64,000 nucleotides of DNA from Herminiimonas contaminans. GTDB taxonomy: Bacteria; Pseudomonadota; Gammaproteobacteria; Burkholderiales; Burkholderiaceae_D. The notes beneath the pieces were generated by a model. The model worked only from the letters and a program-made list of their open reading frames with translations, had not been told where the DNA came from and made no database searches. The translations under genes and the position numbers were made by a program. Positions 38,594-48,576 of the stretch are shown piece by piece. The stretch spans positions 1 through 64,000 of the forward strand of contig NZ_JADOEL010000013.1 in the NCBI RefSeq assembly GCF_015645465.1, read 5' to 3'. Position 1 is the stretch's first letter. Every line of letters starts with the position of its first letter.

Positions 38594-39118
38594 GCTCTCC
38601 GTGGAGAGCGGGGTTGCCGGGGGTAGCCCGGCAGCTACTCACTTTCTTTGCTTCGCCAAAGAAAGTAAGCAAAGAAAGGCGACCGCAAGAGCCGTTGCAC
38701 ACTAAAGTGTGTCACCCAAGTCCAGCGAGCGCCAGCCGGGGTCGCAAACAAACTCGCTACGCTCAGACAAGTTTGCGCCCTTAATCCGTCTGACACTCAC
38801 TGGCCTTGGCAACGTCAGATGCGGAACGTCAAAAGCAGCAGCCTTGTTGAAGAGAAGTATGTGCGTTGTTCGCAAAGAGGCTGTGGTTGGTAGTCCACTG
38901 TGACGATGCCGTTTGTGCGGGACAGAAAATGGAAAAAGAAGTGGGTGTGTCTGAGCGCAGCGAGTTTCGCCCACTTCCCATTTTTTGTCCCGCACAAACG
39001 GGAACCCCGCAGGGGCAGCGGTGCCGTGGTCGCCTTCTTTTGCTTACTTTTCTTGGCGAGACAAGAAAAGTGAGTGGCTGCCGGGCCACCCCCGGCAACG
39101 CACCTCTCCACGGAGAAC
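38594..39118. repeat. Pair of inverted ~95-bp repeat arms with nested hairpins
   Basis: The 700-bp gap between nadC and nadB holds no gene. The left arm (38594-38690) and right arm (39021-39118, inverted) share CTCCGTGGAGAG, GTTGCCGGGGGT, CCCGGCAG, then CACTTTCTTTG/CACTTTTCTTG, AAAGTAAGCAAA and GGCGACC in the same order. Each arm also contains its own short hairpin around the CTTTCTTTG box. Inside, AAACTCGCTACGCTCAGAC (left, 38750s) recurs inverted as GTCTGAGCGCAGCGAGTTT (38948-38966). It looks like two tail-to-tail copies of one repeat family. My impression is that such CTTTCTTTG repeats are common in Burkholderiales, but I cannot check. Confidence 0.75.
38911..38999. repeat. 22-bp-stem hairpin nested in the repeat pair
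   Basis: GTTTGTGCGGGACAGAAAATGG (first 20 bases: GTTTGTGCGGGACAGAAAAT; 38911-38932) pairs with 38978-38999 (one mismatch), and GTGGG/CCCAC pairs within. The loop holds the inverted GTCTGAGCGCAGCGAGTTT segment. Confidence 0.7.
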
Positions 39119-39161
39119 AAACGCCATCAGCAACAAAAATACGCAAACCATCCCACCAATA

Positions 39162-39198
39162 AAAAATGCCGCTCAGTCAAAAACTGAACGGCATTTTT
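39162..39198. terminator. Terminator at the end of nadB
   Basis: AAAAATGCCGCTCAGT-CAAAA-ACTGAACGGCATTTTT: stem with one mismatch, A-run and T-run on either side, so usable in both directions. Confidence 0.82.
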
Positions 39199-39214
39199 AT
39201 TAATCCAAATAATC

Positions 39215-40819
39215 TTACTTCTTGCGATCCGGCGATAACACGCTCGGCAAAGCCTTCGGCAAAGTATCCGGATAATCCCGGCTGTAGTGCAAGCCACGGC
39301 TCTCACGGCGCGACAGCGCGCTGTTGACGATCAGCGATGCTACTTCCACCAGGTTACGCAGTTCCAGCAGATCTGGTGTGATGCGGAAGTTGGCGTAGTA
39401 TTCGTCGATTTCTTCCTTCAGCAAACGGATGCGATGCTGCGCGCGTTCCAGGCGCTTGGTGGTACGCACGATGCCGACGTAGTTCCACATGAAGCGACGC
39501 AGTTCGTCCCAGTTGTTGGCGATGATGACTTCTTCGTCTGCATCGGTGACGCGGCTTTCATCCCAGGCGGGCAGGGCGCTGGCTTTTTGCGGAGCTTGCT
39601 CGTCTATGTATTTCGCTGTGGCGCGACCCAGTACCAGGCATTCGAGCAAGGAGTTGCTGGCCAGACGGTTTGCGCCGTGCAGGCCGGTGTAGGTGGCTTC
39701 GCCGACGGCGTACAGACCAGGCAAGTCGGTACGACCCGAGAGGTCAGTGATGATGCCGCCGCAGGTGTAATGCGCTGCTGGCACGACTGGTATCGGTTGC
39801 TTGGTCATGTCTATACCCAGCTCCAGACAGCGCGCCATGATGGTCGGGAAGTGTTCCTTCAGAAACTCCGGCGATTTGTCGCTGATGTCGAGGTCGACGT
39901 AGTCCAGACCGCGTTTTTTCATTTCCGCATCGATGGCACGCGCGACGATGTCGCGTGGTGCCAGTTCGGCGCGTTCGTCATGCGCAGGCATGAAGCGCTT
40001 GCCGCCGTCGCGACCGGCGCTGGCTGGCAGCTTGAGTACGCCGCCTTCGCCGCGTACCGCTTCCGTGATGAGGAAGGATTTTGCGTATGGGTGATACAGG
40101 CAGGTCGGGTGGAATTGGATGAATTCCATGTTGGCGATACGGCAGCCGGCACGCCATGCCATCGCGATGCCGTCGCCGGTCGCGGTGTCAGGGTTGGTGG
40201 TGTAGAGGTAGACCTTGCCTGCGCCGCCGGTTGCCAGCACTGTGTGTTCGGCGGCGATGGTGATGACCTTGCCGCTTTTGACGTCCTGTACATACAGGCC
40301 TAGGCAGCGTGGGCCGTTTTTCTTTTGGTCCAGCTTGTCGGAGGTGATGACGTCGATCGCGTAGTGATGCTCTAGCAGCGTGATGTTCGGATGTGCACGT
40401 ACTTTTTGTTCCAGCGTGACTTGTACGGCGTGGCCGGTGGCATCCGCTGCGTGGATGATGCGGCGCTGGCCGTGACCGCCTTCGCGGGTCAGGTGGAAAC
40501 CGAGTTCGGCGGTCGGATCAGGGGTGAATGGCACGCCTTGCGCGATCAGCCATTCGATCGCTTCGCGGCCATGTTCGACGATGAAGCGGGTGGCTGCCTC
40601 ATCGCACAGGCCGCCGCCAGCGACCAGGGTGTCGGCTACGTGTTCGTCTACGCTGTCATTCGAGTCAAGTACGGCGGCGATGCCGCCCTGGGCCCAGCTG
40701 CTGGCGCCGTCTAGCAATGCACGTTTGGAAATGACCGCAACCTTACGGGTTTCGGCGAGGTGGAGGGCGACGGAGAGGCCTGCCAGTCCACTGCCGACAA
40801 TCGCGACATCAAATTTCAT
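39215..40819 (-). CDS. nadB: L-aspartate oxidase NadB
   Basis: 534 residues. FAD-binding [20 protein letters not shown] at the N-terminus, [19 protein letters not shown]-type flavoprotein motifs, [25 protein letters not shown] and [15 protein letters not shown]. It oxidises aspartate to iminoaspartate, the substrate of NadA. Unusually for a de novo NAD set it lies on the opposite strand from nadA-nadC, across the repeat region. Confidence 0.96.
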   Translation of the reverse strand: MKFDVAIVGSGLAGLSVALHLAETRKVAVISKRALLDGASSWAQGGIAAVLDSNDSVDEHVADTLVAGGGLCDEAATRFIVEHGREAIEWLIAQGVPFTPDPTAELGFHLTREGGHGQRRIIHAADATGHAVQVTLEQKVRAHPNITLLEHHYAIDVITSDKLDQKKNGPRCLGLYVQDVKSGKVITIAAEHTVLATGGAGKVYLYTTNPDTATGDGIAMAWRAGCRIANMEFIQFHPTCLYHPYAKSFLITEAVRGEGGVLKLPASAGRDGGKRFMPAHDERAELAPRDIVARAIDAEMKKRGLDYVDLDISDKSPEFLKEHFPTIMARCLELGIDMTKQPIPVVPAAHYTCGGIITDLSGRTDLPGLYAVGEATYTGLHGANRLASNSLLECLVLGRATAKYIDEQAPQKASALPAWDESRVTDADEEVIIANNWDELRRFMWNYVGIVRTTKRLERAQHRIRLLKEEIDEYYANFRITPDLLELRNLVEVASLIVNSALSRRESRGLHYSRDYPDTLPKALPSVLSPDRKK

Positions 40820-40867
40820 AGATATTCTTAGTAAAAATAAGTTTGCCCATGAATATATTCGATTTGG

Positions 40868-40886
40868 CTAAATGTCGTGCATTTAG
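40868..40886. promoter_or_regulatory. Inverted repeat upstream of nadB
   Basis: CTAAATG-TCGTG-CATTTAG, with outer TTTGG/CCAAA. It lies 49 bp before the nadB start and could be a repressor operator. No similar motif is seen before nadA. The remainder of the 413-bp gap (to 41232) holds AT-rich promoter-like sequence for nadB and dctA but no gene. Confidence 0.45.
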
Positions 40887-41232
40887 TGCGCCAAATGCGG
40901 ATTGTCCCGGGGCGTAATGTGAGGAAGATGTTAAAACTGCGAGCCTGACCTTATGGGCGGCTATGGTGCTTAACGGTTTTTGCTATGTTACCGCAATGTG
41001 ACCGAACTTAAATAGCGTAAATACGCTTGTTTACCAAGGCCTGTCAACGTTGGGGGGGTAAAAACAGCGGGAATTATTTGTCTTGTGCAGGTGAATCTTT
41101 TTACACGCCGACTGCCTAAAAGAGGTCTAGCATGGCATTTTTCTAGGCATTCATAGGCAGACATTGAGGATGTGCCTGTCAGCGACGGACATAGGCTCAA
41201 TCGGTGTGTTCAACTTTCACGAAAAGAACAAA

Positions 41233-42552
41233 ATGAAAAAGCCTCCTCTTTATAAATCCCTGTATGCACAAGTTATCGTCGCCATCATTATCGGTGTCCT
41301 GTTAGGGCACTTCCTGCCCGAGACCGGTACTGCAATGAAGCCTCTGGGTGATGGTTTCATCAAACTGATCAAGATGATCATCGCACCTGTCATTTTCTGT
41401 ACTGTGGTGATTGGTATCGCCGGTATGGAAGATATGAAAAAGGTCGGCAAGACCGGTGGCCTGGCGCTGCTGTACTTCGAGATCATGAGTACGGTCGCCT
41501 TGCTGGTAGGCTTGATTATTGTTAACGTTTTGCAACCTGGCGCTGGCATGAATGTCGATGTCAGCACGCTCGATACCGCCAGCCTCGCTTCCTACACCGC
41601 GCCCGGCAAGCTGGAAACGGTGACCGAGTTTGCGATGCATATCATCCCGATGAGCATGATAGATGCGTTCGCCAAAGGCGATGTGCTGCAAGTCTTGCTG
41701 GTGTCGGTGCTGTTTGGCTTCGCTTTGCAAAAGCTCGGTGGCCGCGGCACGCTGGTGTTTGATTTCATCGAAAAAATCTCGCACGTATTGTTCACCATCG
41801 TCGGTTTCATCATGCGCGCAGCGCCTATCGGTGCCTTCGGTGCGATGGCCTTCACCATCGGCAAGTACGGCATCAGTTCATTGCTGTCACTGGGCAAGCT
41901 GATGGGGGCGTTCTACCTGACCTGCCTGTTCTTTATCTTCGTGGTGCTGGGCATCGTCACACGCCTGCATGGCTTTAGCGTCTGGAAGTTTGTGAAGTAC
42001 ATCAAGGAAGAGTTGCTGATTGTGCTCGGTACTTCTTCATCTGAATCGGTGCTGCCGCGCATGATCGCCAAGATGGAAAACATGGGGGCGAAGAAATCGG
42101 TGGTCGGCCTGGTGATACCTACCGGTTATTCGTTCAATCTTGATGGCACGGCGATTTACCTGACGATGGCTGCGGTGTTTATTGCGCAGGCTACCAATAC
42201 GCCTATGACCCTGATGCAGCAAGTGACCTTGCTGGCGGTACTGCTGCTGACGTCCAAGGGCGCGGCAGGGATTACTGGTAGCGGCTTTATTGTGCTGGCA
42301 GCGACCTTGTCAGCAGTCGGCCACGTGCCGGTTGCGGGGCTGGCGCTGATCCTGGGTATAGATCGCTTCATGTCTGAGGCGCGTGCACTGACCAATACCA
42401 TCGGTAATGGTGTGGCGACCCTGGTGGTGGCGAAATGGGTAGGGGATCTGGATATGGATAAGCTGCATGCCGAGCTGGATAATGAAAGTCCACAGGCAGC
42501 GGATCAACCGGAAAAGATACTCGACCAGACCAATACCAAACTGGGTGCCTGA
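41233..42552 (+). CDS. dctA: C4-dicarboxylate/H+ symporter DctA
   Basis: 439 residues from the ATG at 41233 (an upstream in-frame start at 41164 lacks sense). [53 protein letters not shown] (re-entrant hairpin), [23 protein letters not shown] and [13 protein letters not shown] are signatures of DctA in the glutamate/dicarboxylate symporter family. It imports succinate, fumarate and malate. No two-component DctBD genes or clear sigma-54 promoter is adjacent. Confidence 0.94.
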   Translation: MKKPPLYKSLYAQVIVAIIIGVLLGHFLPETGTAMKPLGDGFIKLIKMIIAPVIFCTVVIGIAGMEDMKKVGKTGGLALLYFEIMSTVALLVGLIIVNVLQPGAGMNVDVSTLDTASLASYTAPGKLETVTEFAMHIIPMSMIDAFAKGDVLQVLLVSVLFGFALQKLGGRGTLVFDFIEKISHVLFTIVGFIMRAAPIGAFGAMAFTIGKYGISSLLSLGKLMGAFYLTCLFFIFVVLGIVTRLHGFSVWKFVKYIKEELLIVLGTSSSESVLPRMIAKMENMGAKKSVVGLVIPTGYSFNLDGTAIYLTMAAVFIAQATNTPMTLMQQVTLLAVLLLTSKGAAGITGSGFIVLAATLSAVGHVPVAGLALILGIDRFMSEARALTNTIGNGVATLVVAKWVGDLDMDKLHAELDNESPQAADQPEKILDQTNTKLGA

Positions 42553-42573
42553 TGCATTAGTTGCCTTGCCCGC

Positions 42574-45204
42574 CTAGACCACCACCAGCGGGTAACGATG
42601 CGCATGACAGATCAGGGCTTCCGCTTCCTGTGCCGTTAATGGTGCAGAGAACAGGAAGCCCTGTCCCAGATTGCAGCCCATCTTCTTCAACTCGCGGATT
42701 TGCTCGAAGTTTTCCACGCCTTCAGCGGTCGTTTGCAGGTTCAGTGTTTGCGCCAGCGCCATCATCAGGCGCATGATTTCCATATCGCTTTGATTGTGGC
42801 CTATGCCGCGCACAAAGGCTTTGTCTATCTTGAGAATGTCGATAGGCAGTTTTTGCAGGTAGGCCAGTGATGAGTAGCCGGTGCCAAAATCATCGAGCGC
42901 CAGACGCACGCCCAGCTTCTTCAGCATGGATAGGTTTTCCATGGTCTGCAATGGATTCGCCATTGCAGAAGTCTCAGTCAACTCCAGTTCCACCATTTGC
43001 GGAATCACGCCGCTGCTGTCGAGTATGTCGCGTACCTGGCTGAAGAAGGAAGCTTGCAGCAGTTGGCGCATCGAGACATTGATGGCCATGGTGATGTTGC
43101 CCATTTCCGGGTACTGCTGTTGCCACGCTGCGAGCTGTTTGCATGCCTGTTCCATCGCCCACATGCCGATAGGCACCACCATGCCCGAGGTTTCGGCTAT
43201 CGGTATGAATTCATTCGGCGAAATCATGCCGTATTCCGGGCTATTCCAGCGCAGCAGCAATTCAAAGCCTTGCACGCTGCCGTCTGCCAATACCACCTTG
43301 GGTTGGTAGGCCACCGATAACTCATTGCGTTCCAGTGCGAAGCGCAGTGCCACTTCCATGCGCGCATGCTTGGTGGTTTTGCTTTGCAGTGCGGCGTCGT
43401 AAATCTCGGTACGGTTGCGTCCTCGCTCCTTCGCCTGGTACATCGCAGCGTCGGCATCGCGTATCAAGTCTGCCGGGCTTTGATGGCTGGCATTGAGTTG
43501 CGCTATCCCTATGCTGGTTTGTATCTTGACGACGACGTTGTCGAAGATCAGGCGTTCGGATACCACCGCCATGATTGCATTGGCCTTGATGGTGGCTTCC
43601 GCCAGTGATGAGTTGGTGAGGATGACAAATTCATTGCCGCCGAAACGTGCGACGAAGTCGTCGGCAGGCAGGGCAGCGACTATGCGCTTGCTGATTTCGA
43701 TCAGGCATTGATCGCCGAAGTCATGTCCGTGCGTGTCGTTCACGCTCTTGAAGAAGTCGAGGTCGCAGAACAGCATGGTCAGGCTGGATTGCCGTTGACG
43801 ACTGTTCTCCATCGCCGTGCTTAATGTATTCACCAGGAAGCGGCGATTCGGCAGGTCGGTCAGCATATCGTGCATGGCCTGGTATTCGATCTGCAATTCT
43901 GTCTGCTTGCGCTTGGTGATGTCGCGCGTGACGCCGAGTACGCCTATGGTCTGGCCGCTCACATCCGGCAGCGGATATTTGCTGGTGTGGAACCAGCGAT
44001 CCATATCCTGGCGCCAGAAACCACGGACTTCGACATCTTGTATAGGCACGCCGGTCTGCATGATTTGCATGTCCTGGCGCTGGATTTCATCTGCAATTTC
44101 CTGCGCGCTCAAGTCGTCGTCGGGATTCGCCATCTTCTCGCACAGGTCATGCGCAGTTTTGCCGCGCAATTCACTTTCGCTATTGAAGCCAAAGCGTTTC
44201 TGGAAGCTTTGATTGCTGATGGTGAAACGACCTTCGTTATCCTTGGCATAAATCATCGAAGGATTCAGGTCGAGTACGGAGCGTAGCAGGGCGGTTTCTT
44301 CCAGCAGCTTTTGTTCTGCTTCCTTGCGCAGCGTAATGTCTTCTATGCTGAAGACCAGGCCATTGATGGCGGCATCATGCAGCATGTTGTAGCCGCGTGT
44401 TTCCAGCCAGATCCAGTGACCATCCTTGTGGCGTGTACGGTGACACGAAAAAACCGTGCTGTGCGGCGTGTCGCGCAGCTCACGCAGCTTGGCCTTGTGT
44501 TGCGCCTCATCTTCGCTATGCAGTACCGGCTTCATCGCATGGCGGATGATTTCATCGATGCTATAGCCTATGACTTCCTGCAAGGCAGGGTTGGCAAATT
44601 TGATCTTGTAGTGGGCGTCGGTGATGATGAAGATGTGGCGTGTCACCCGCGCGATCGCATTGAAGCGACGCTCATTGGTATGCGCCTGGTGCAGCGTGAC
44701 GCGGTTCAGGTTCAGCGTCTTGGCCAGTACAACAGAGAGCCAGCCTATGCAGGCAGTGGCAAAGAAGTCCGGCAGCAGGTCTATGGTTTCTGCACCGAGC
44801 TGATTGCCGAGGAAGTAACCGAGTACTGCGAGTATGGCAATCGCGATGACCGCGCTGCGTGTGCGCAGCACCAGCGGGAAGATACCTGCGACCGCTATCA
44901 GCCATGGCATGGGGTGATAGCTGGCGAGCACCACGATGACGCAGCTTGCCAGCGCCATTTCAAGCAGATAGATGGATTCCCTGAAGGTTTTGGTACGGAA
45001 CCAGAAGTAACGCACAAAAGCAGCGAGCAGCAAGGCGGTCAGTACGCCGACCGCGCCGAGGCCGACAGGGGCCAGGCTGAGTTCGCTGTCGTAGATCAGT
45101 ACGACGACGTTAAACAGAAGTGCCGCATACAGTAGCAGGGAGACGGTGCGGAAAATATCACGACCGACAAAAAAATCTATGCCACTGATATGCGGCGTCT
45201 TCAT
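42574..45204 (-). CDS. PAS-GGDEF-EAL cyclic-di-GMP signalling protein
   Basis: 876 residues: an N-terminal membrane part with about five helices (to residue 165), two PAS domains (about 180-290 and 300-425: TDAHYKIKFANPALQEVIGYS; KDNEGRFTISNQSFQKRFGFN), a GGDEF domain (about 440-600) and an EAL domain (about 615-865). The GGDEF motif is GGNEF and so is probably without cyclase activity. The EAL motif reads ELL (QGFELLLRW), but the DDFGTGYSSLAYLQKLPIDILKID part is intact, so it is more likely a phosphodiesterase. Start overlaps the purT stop as TAATG. Confidence 0.93.
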   Translation of the reverse strand: MKTPHISGIDFFVGRDIFRTVSLLLYAALLFNVVVLIYDSELSLAPVGLGAVGVLTALLLAAFVRYFWFRTKTFRESIYLLEMALASCVIVVLASYHPMPWLIAVAGIFPLVLRTRSAVIAIAILAVLGYFLGNQLGAETIDLLPDFFATACIGWLSVVLAKTLNLNRVTLHQAHTNERRFNAIARVTRHIFIITDAHYKIKFANPALQEVIGYSIDEIIRHAMKPVLHSEDEAQHKAKLRELRDTPHSTVFSCHRTRHKDGHWIWLETRGYNMLHDAAINGLVFSIEDITLRKEAEQKLLEETALLRSVLDLNPSMIYAKDNEGRFTISNQSFQKRFGFNSESELRGKTAHDLCEKMANPDDDLSAQEIADEIQRQDMQIMQTGVPIQDVEVRGFWRQDMDRWFHTSKYPLPDVSGQTIGVLGVTRDITKRKQTELQIEYQAMHDMLTDLPNRRFLVNTLSTAMENSRQRQSSLTMLFCDLDFFKSVNDTHGHDFGDQCLIEISKRIVAALPADDFVARFGGNEFVILTNSSLAEATIKANAIMAVVSERLIFDNVVVKIQTSIGIAQLNASHQSPADLIRDADAAMYQAKERGRNRTEIYDAALQSKTTKHARMEVALRFALERNELSVAYQPKVVLADGSVQGFELLLRWNSPEYGMISPNEFIPIAETSGMVVPIGMWAMEQACKQLAAWQQQYPEMGNITMAINVSMRQLLQASFFSQVRDILDSSGVIPQMVELELTETSAMANPLQTMENLSMLKKLGVRLALDDFGTGYSSLAYLQKLPIDILKIDKAFVRGIGHNQSDMEIMRLMMALAQTLNLQTTAEGVENFEQIRELKKMGCNLGQGFLFSAPLTAQEAEALICHAHRYPLVVV

Positions 45205-46424
45205 TAGCTGGAGGTGACCGGATTAACCTTCGCGGCGGCAGCTTTGGCATTCTTGCGTGCAGTCTCGACATCGGCCGCGCTGGCCAAGGCGACACCCATG
45301 CGACGGCGGGCGAAGGATTCCGGTTTGCCGAACAGACGGATATCGGTACCGGGGATGTGGAGCGCATCTGCCACGCCTTCAAAGGACACCACTTTAGCGT
45401 CGTGGCGGCCATAAATGACGGCAGATGCGGCCGGTGTTTTCAATGCGACATTCACAGGCAGGCCGAGGATGGCTTTGGCATGCAATTCAAATTCGCTTTG
45501 CTCCTGGCTGGCCATGGTGACCATGCCGGTGTCGTGCGGACGCGGGCTGACTTCGGAGAACCAGACCATATCGTCCTTGACGAAGAGTTCAACACCGAAC
45601 AGGCCGAGGCCACCCAGGTTGTCGGTGACGCGTTTGGCGATCTCGTGCGCTTTTTGCAATGCGCCAGGATGCATGCGTTGCGGCTGCCATGATTCGACAT
45701 AGTCGCCATTCACTTGCACATGACCTATCGGTTCGCAGAAGTGCGTATGGACCGCGCCATCTGCACCCAGTGCGCGTACCGTCAGCAATGTGATTTCGTA
45801 TTCAAAGTCGATGAAACCTTCCACGATGACGCGACCTGAATCAACACGGCCGCCAGCAGCTGCGCACTCCCAGGCCGCTTCGATATCGGCGCTGCTGTTG
45901 AGCTTGGACTGGCCTTTGCCGGACGACGACATGACTGGTTTGACCACGCATGGATAGCCGATCTCGGCACATCCGGCCTGCAGCTCTTTCAGGCTGTCGG
46001 CAAAACGATAAGGAGAGGTGGCGCAACCGAGTTCTTCAGCGGCCAGGCGACGTATGCCTTCGCGATCCATCGTCAGCCAGGCGGCACGCGCGGTTGGGAT
46101 GACGCGCACGGTACCGGCGTTTTCCAGTTCGACCAGCTTGGCGGTGGCGATTGCTTCGATCTCCGGCACGATCAAATCCGGTTTTTCCTGATTGATCAAT
46201 TCCGCCAGTGCGACCCCGTCGGTCATGTCTATGACGTAGGAGCGATGCGCGACCTGATGACCCGGGGCGTTGCTGTAGCGGTCGACCGCGATAACTTCCA
46301 CGCCCAGGCGTTGTAATGAAATGATGACTTCTTTGCCCAGCTCGCCGGAGCCAAGCAGCATGACCTTGGTTGCAGTGGCAGACAAGGGGGTGCCGATACG
46401 ATGGATGGTGTTGCTTTTAGTCAT
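45204..46424 (-). CDS. purT: Phosphoribosylglycinamide formyltransferase 2 (PurT)
   Basis: 406 residues from the ATG at 46424; a longer frame to 46520 lacks family sequence. ATP-grasp enzyme: [72 protein letters not shown] and [17 protein letters not shown]. It formylates GAR using formate, giving a folate-independent step of purine synthesis. Its TAA shares a base with the ATG of the c-di-GMP protein gene. Confidence 0.96.
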   Translation of the reverse strand: MTKSNTIHRIGTPLSATATKVMLLGSGELGKEVIISLQRLGVEVIAVDRYSNAPGHQVAHRSYVIDMTDGVALAELINQEKPDLIVPEIEAIATAKLVELENAGTVRVIPTARAAWLTMDREGIRRLAAEELGCATSPYRFADSLKELQAGCAEIGYPCVVKPVMSSSGKGQSKLNSSADIEAAWECAAAGGRVDSGRVIVEGFIDFEYEITLLTVRALGADGAVHTHFCEPIGHVQVNGDYVESWQPQRMHPGALQKAHEIAKRVTDNLGGLGLFGVELFVKDDMVWFSEVSPRPHDTGMVTMASQEQSEFELHAKAILGLPVNVALKTPAASAVIYGRHDAKVVSFEGVADALHIPGTDIRLFGKPESFARRRMGVALASAADVETARKNAKAAAAKVNPVTSS

Positions 46425-46589
46425 GAAGGGAATGATAGAGATGGTGCATTCTCGAGTGGGCGAGAACGAGATTATTGACGTACAGACAATAGCAAATCTT
46501 GTCAGCTTTGGACAGCGCAAATTATAGGATGGTTGCGCATTTCCAGAGGGAAATTATTTAAAAATAACGGCTGAAAACATAAGGGAAAT

Positions 46590-46622
46590 AAAAAAGCTGC
46601 CAGTGTGAGTGGCAGCTTTTTA
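46590..46622. terminator. Terminator after the MHS transporter gene
   Basis: AAAAAGCTGCCA-GTGTGAG-TGGCAGCTTTTT; the A and T runs allow use in both directions, but the gene at 46653 (minus) is the clear user. Confidence 0.85.
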
Positions 46623-46652
46623 TGCAAGACAGATGTCTATGCGTGGCGATGT

Positions 46653-48314
46653 TTAGTCGTTGGCATAAATATCATTGTCTTTGGTTTCCCGGACAAACAG
46701 CATACCGATCACGAAGGTAATCAGTGCGATGATGATTGGGTACCAGAGGCCGTAGTAAATATCGCCCTTGAATGCGACCAGAGCAAATGCTGTGGTTGGC
46801 AACAAGCCACCGAACCAGCCGTTACCGATATGGTATGGCAGGGACATCGATGTGTAGCGGATACGGGTCGGGAACATTTCAACCAGCATGGCAGCAATCG
46901 GACCGTACACCATCGTGACGTAGAGCACGAGGATGAACAGCAGCAAGAGTGTCATACCGTAGTTGATTTGGTTCGGATCGGCTTTGGTTGGATAACCGTG
47001 AGCCTTGATGGCATCGCCCAGCTCTTTCGAGAAGGCTTTGTCTTTTGCAGTTGCTTCTTCTTTCGACAGGCCTTTGGCATCGTAGGATGTCAACAGCGTA
47101 TCGCCGACCTTAACAGTCGCAACTGTACCTGCTGGTGCTACTTCATTCGAGTAAGCAACCGAAGCGGCCGCCAGTTTGGCTTTCACGATGTCGCAAGACG
47201 AAGTGAATTTTTTGGTGCCGGTTGGGTTGAACTGGAATTGGCAGGTAGCAGGATCAGCAACCACGACCACTGGCGAATTTTTCAGAGCTGCTTCCAATGC
47301 CGGATTGGCATAGTGGGTCAGCGCGCCAAAGATCGGGAAGTAGGTCAGTGCTGCAATCAGACAGCCCGCCATGATGATAGGTTTGCGGCCGATTTTATCG
47401 GACAGGATACCGAAGATCACGAAGAACGGAGTTGCCAGCAACAGCGACGCTGCGATCAGGATGTTGGCGGTCGGGCCGTCAACTTTCAGTGTTTGCGTCA
47501 GGAAGAACAACGCATAGAACTGACCTGTGTACCAGACCACTGCCTGACCTGCGGTCAGACCGATCAGTGCCAGGATAACGATCTTCAGGTTGCCCCATTT
47601 TGCAAACGCTTCGGTCAGCGGTGCCTTCGAAGCTTTACCTTCCGATTTCATTTTCAGGAAGGCAGGCGATTCGGACATCGACAAGCGAATCCAGACCGAG
47701 ATACCCAGCAGGAAAACCGAAACCAGGAACGGAATGCGCCAGCCCCAATCGGCAAATGCTTCTTCGCCCATCGCAGTACGTGTACCCAGAATCACCAGCA
47801 GGGACATGAACAGACCCATGGTCGCGGTGGTTTGAATCCACGAGGTGAATGCGCCACGTTTGCCGTGCGGTGCATGCTCGGCAACGTAAGTTGCCGCGCC
47901 GCCGTACTCACCACCCAGAGCCAGACCTTGCAAGATACGCAGGATGATCAGGATGATAGGAGCAGCGATGCCGATGGAAGCATAATTCGGCAGCAGGCCG
48001 ACGACGAATGTCGACGTACCCATAATCACGATAGTGACCAGGAAGGTATATTTACGACCAATCATGTCGCCGAGTCGGCCGAACACGATAGCGCCGAAAG
48101 GACGAACAATAAAACCGGCAGCGAAGGCGAGCAGGGCGAAAATAAATGCCGTGTTCGGATCGGTACCAGCAAAGAACTGCTTCGCGATAATTGCAGCTAG
48201 TGAGCCGTATAGATAAAAGTCATACCATTCAAATACGGTACCCAGCGAAGAAGCGAAAATAACTTTCCGCTCCTCCGGCGTGATACCGCGATCAGTTGTG
48301 GATACTGTCGCCAT
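46653..48314 (-). CDS. MFS transporter, metabolite:H+ symporter (MHS) type with large insertion
   Basis: 553 residues from the ATG at 48314 after AAGGAG. MHS signatures: SSLGTVFEWYDFYLYGSLAA, GFIVRPFGAIVFGRLGDMIGRKYTF and LQGLALGGEYGGAATYVAEHAP. It probably imports an organic acid or osmolyte with protons. An insertion of about 110 soluble residues lies in the second half (roughly 335-450, from NPALEAALKN to DPNQINYG) with two Cys (ATCQFQF and SSCDIVK). Upstream are four tandem octamers. Confidence 0.9.
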   Translation of the reverse strand: MATVSTTDRGITPEERKVIFASSLGTVFEWYDFYLYGSLAAIIAKQFFAGTDPNTAFIFALLAFAAGFIVRPFGAIVFGRLGDMIGRKYTFLVTIVIMGTSTFVVGLLPNYASIGIAAPIILIILRILQGLALGGEYGGAATYVAEHAPHGKRGAFTSWIQTTATMGLFMSLLVILGTRTAMGEEAFADWGWRIPFLVSVFLLGISVWIRLSMSESPAFLKMKSEGKASKAPLTEAFAKWGNLKIVILALIGLTAGQAVVWYTGQFYALFFLTQTLKVDGPTANILIAASLLLATPFFVIFGILSDKIGRKPIIMAGCLIAALTYFPIFGALTHYANPALEAALKNSPVVVVADPATCQFQFNPTGTKKFTSSCDIVKAKLAAASVAYSNEVAPAGTVATVKVGDTLLTSYDAKGLSKEEATAKDKAFSKELGDAIKAHGYPTKADPNQINYGMTLLLLFILVLYVTMVYGPIAAMLVEMFPTRIRYTSMSLPYHIGNGWFGGLLPTTAFALVAFKGDIYYGLWYPIIIALITFVIGMLFVRETKDNDIYAND

Positions 48315-48396
48315 GTTCGTCTCCTTAATAATTATTAATATTCGACGCACGAGTAGGTTCGTACATCGGGTACGCAAATGCAGTGTGCGACGAGAA

Positions 48397-48437
48397 ACTT
48401 ACGTGGGACTTGCGTGAAACTTACGTAACGCTTACAT
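48397..48437 (-). promoter_or_regulatory. Four octamer repeats at 11-bp pitch before the MHS transporter
   Basis: Plus strand ACTTACGT (48397), ACTTGCGT (48408), ACTTACGT (48419), GCTTACAT (48430), exactly 11 bp apart. In the gene's direction the motif is ACGTAAGT. Tandem direct repeats at 11 bp are the binding mode of OmpR/PhoB-type response regulators. They end 83 bp upstream of the start codon, in a good place for an activator. Confidence 0.6.
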
Positions 48438-48576
48438 GCTTGAATTGCAACAAATTAGTAAGTTCATGGCTGTAAACAGACGTGCGACAGGTGCCGGAAC
48501 AAGGAGAATTTCACTGCCTGGCTTGCGGCAGCCGGGGATGGCTTAAAATGACGCCCTTTAGTAAAGAAAAGCAGCA

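Noticed and set aside
38700-39203. Small open frames in the nadC-nadB gap
   Set aside because: They fall entirely within inverted repeats and show no protein features.
40820-41232. Sigma-54 promoter for dctA
   Set aside because: TGGCATTTTTCT near 41132 resembles half of the -24/-12 consensus but lacks the GC element at the right spacing.
46605-48200. 531-codon open frame on the plus strand
   Set aside because: Antisense to the MHS transporter, with low-complexity Cys/Gln/Asp composition typical of a shadow.
48397-48437. CRISPR-like repeat array
   Set aside because: Units are 8 bp at 11-bp pitch without spacers; this is an operator pattern. No CRISPR array was seen anywhere in the window.
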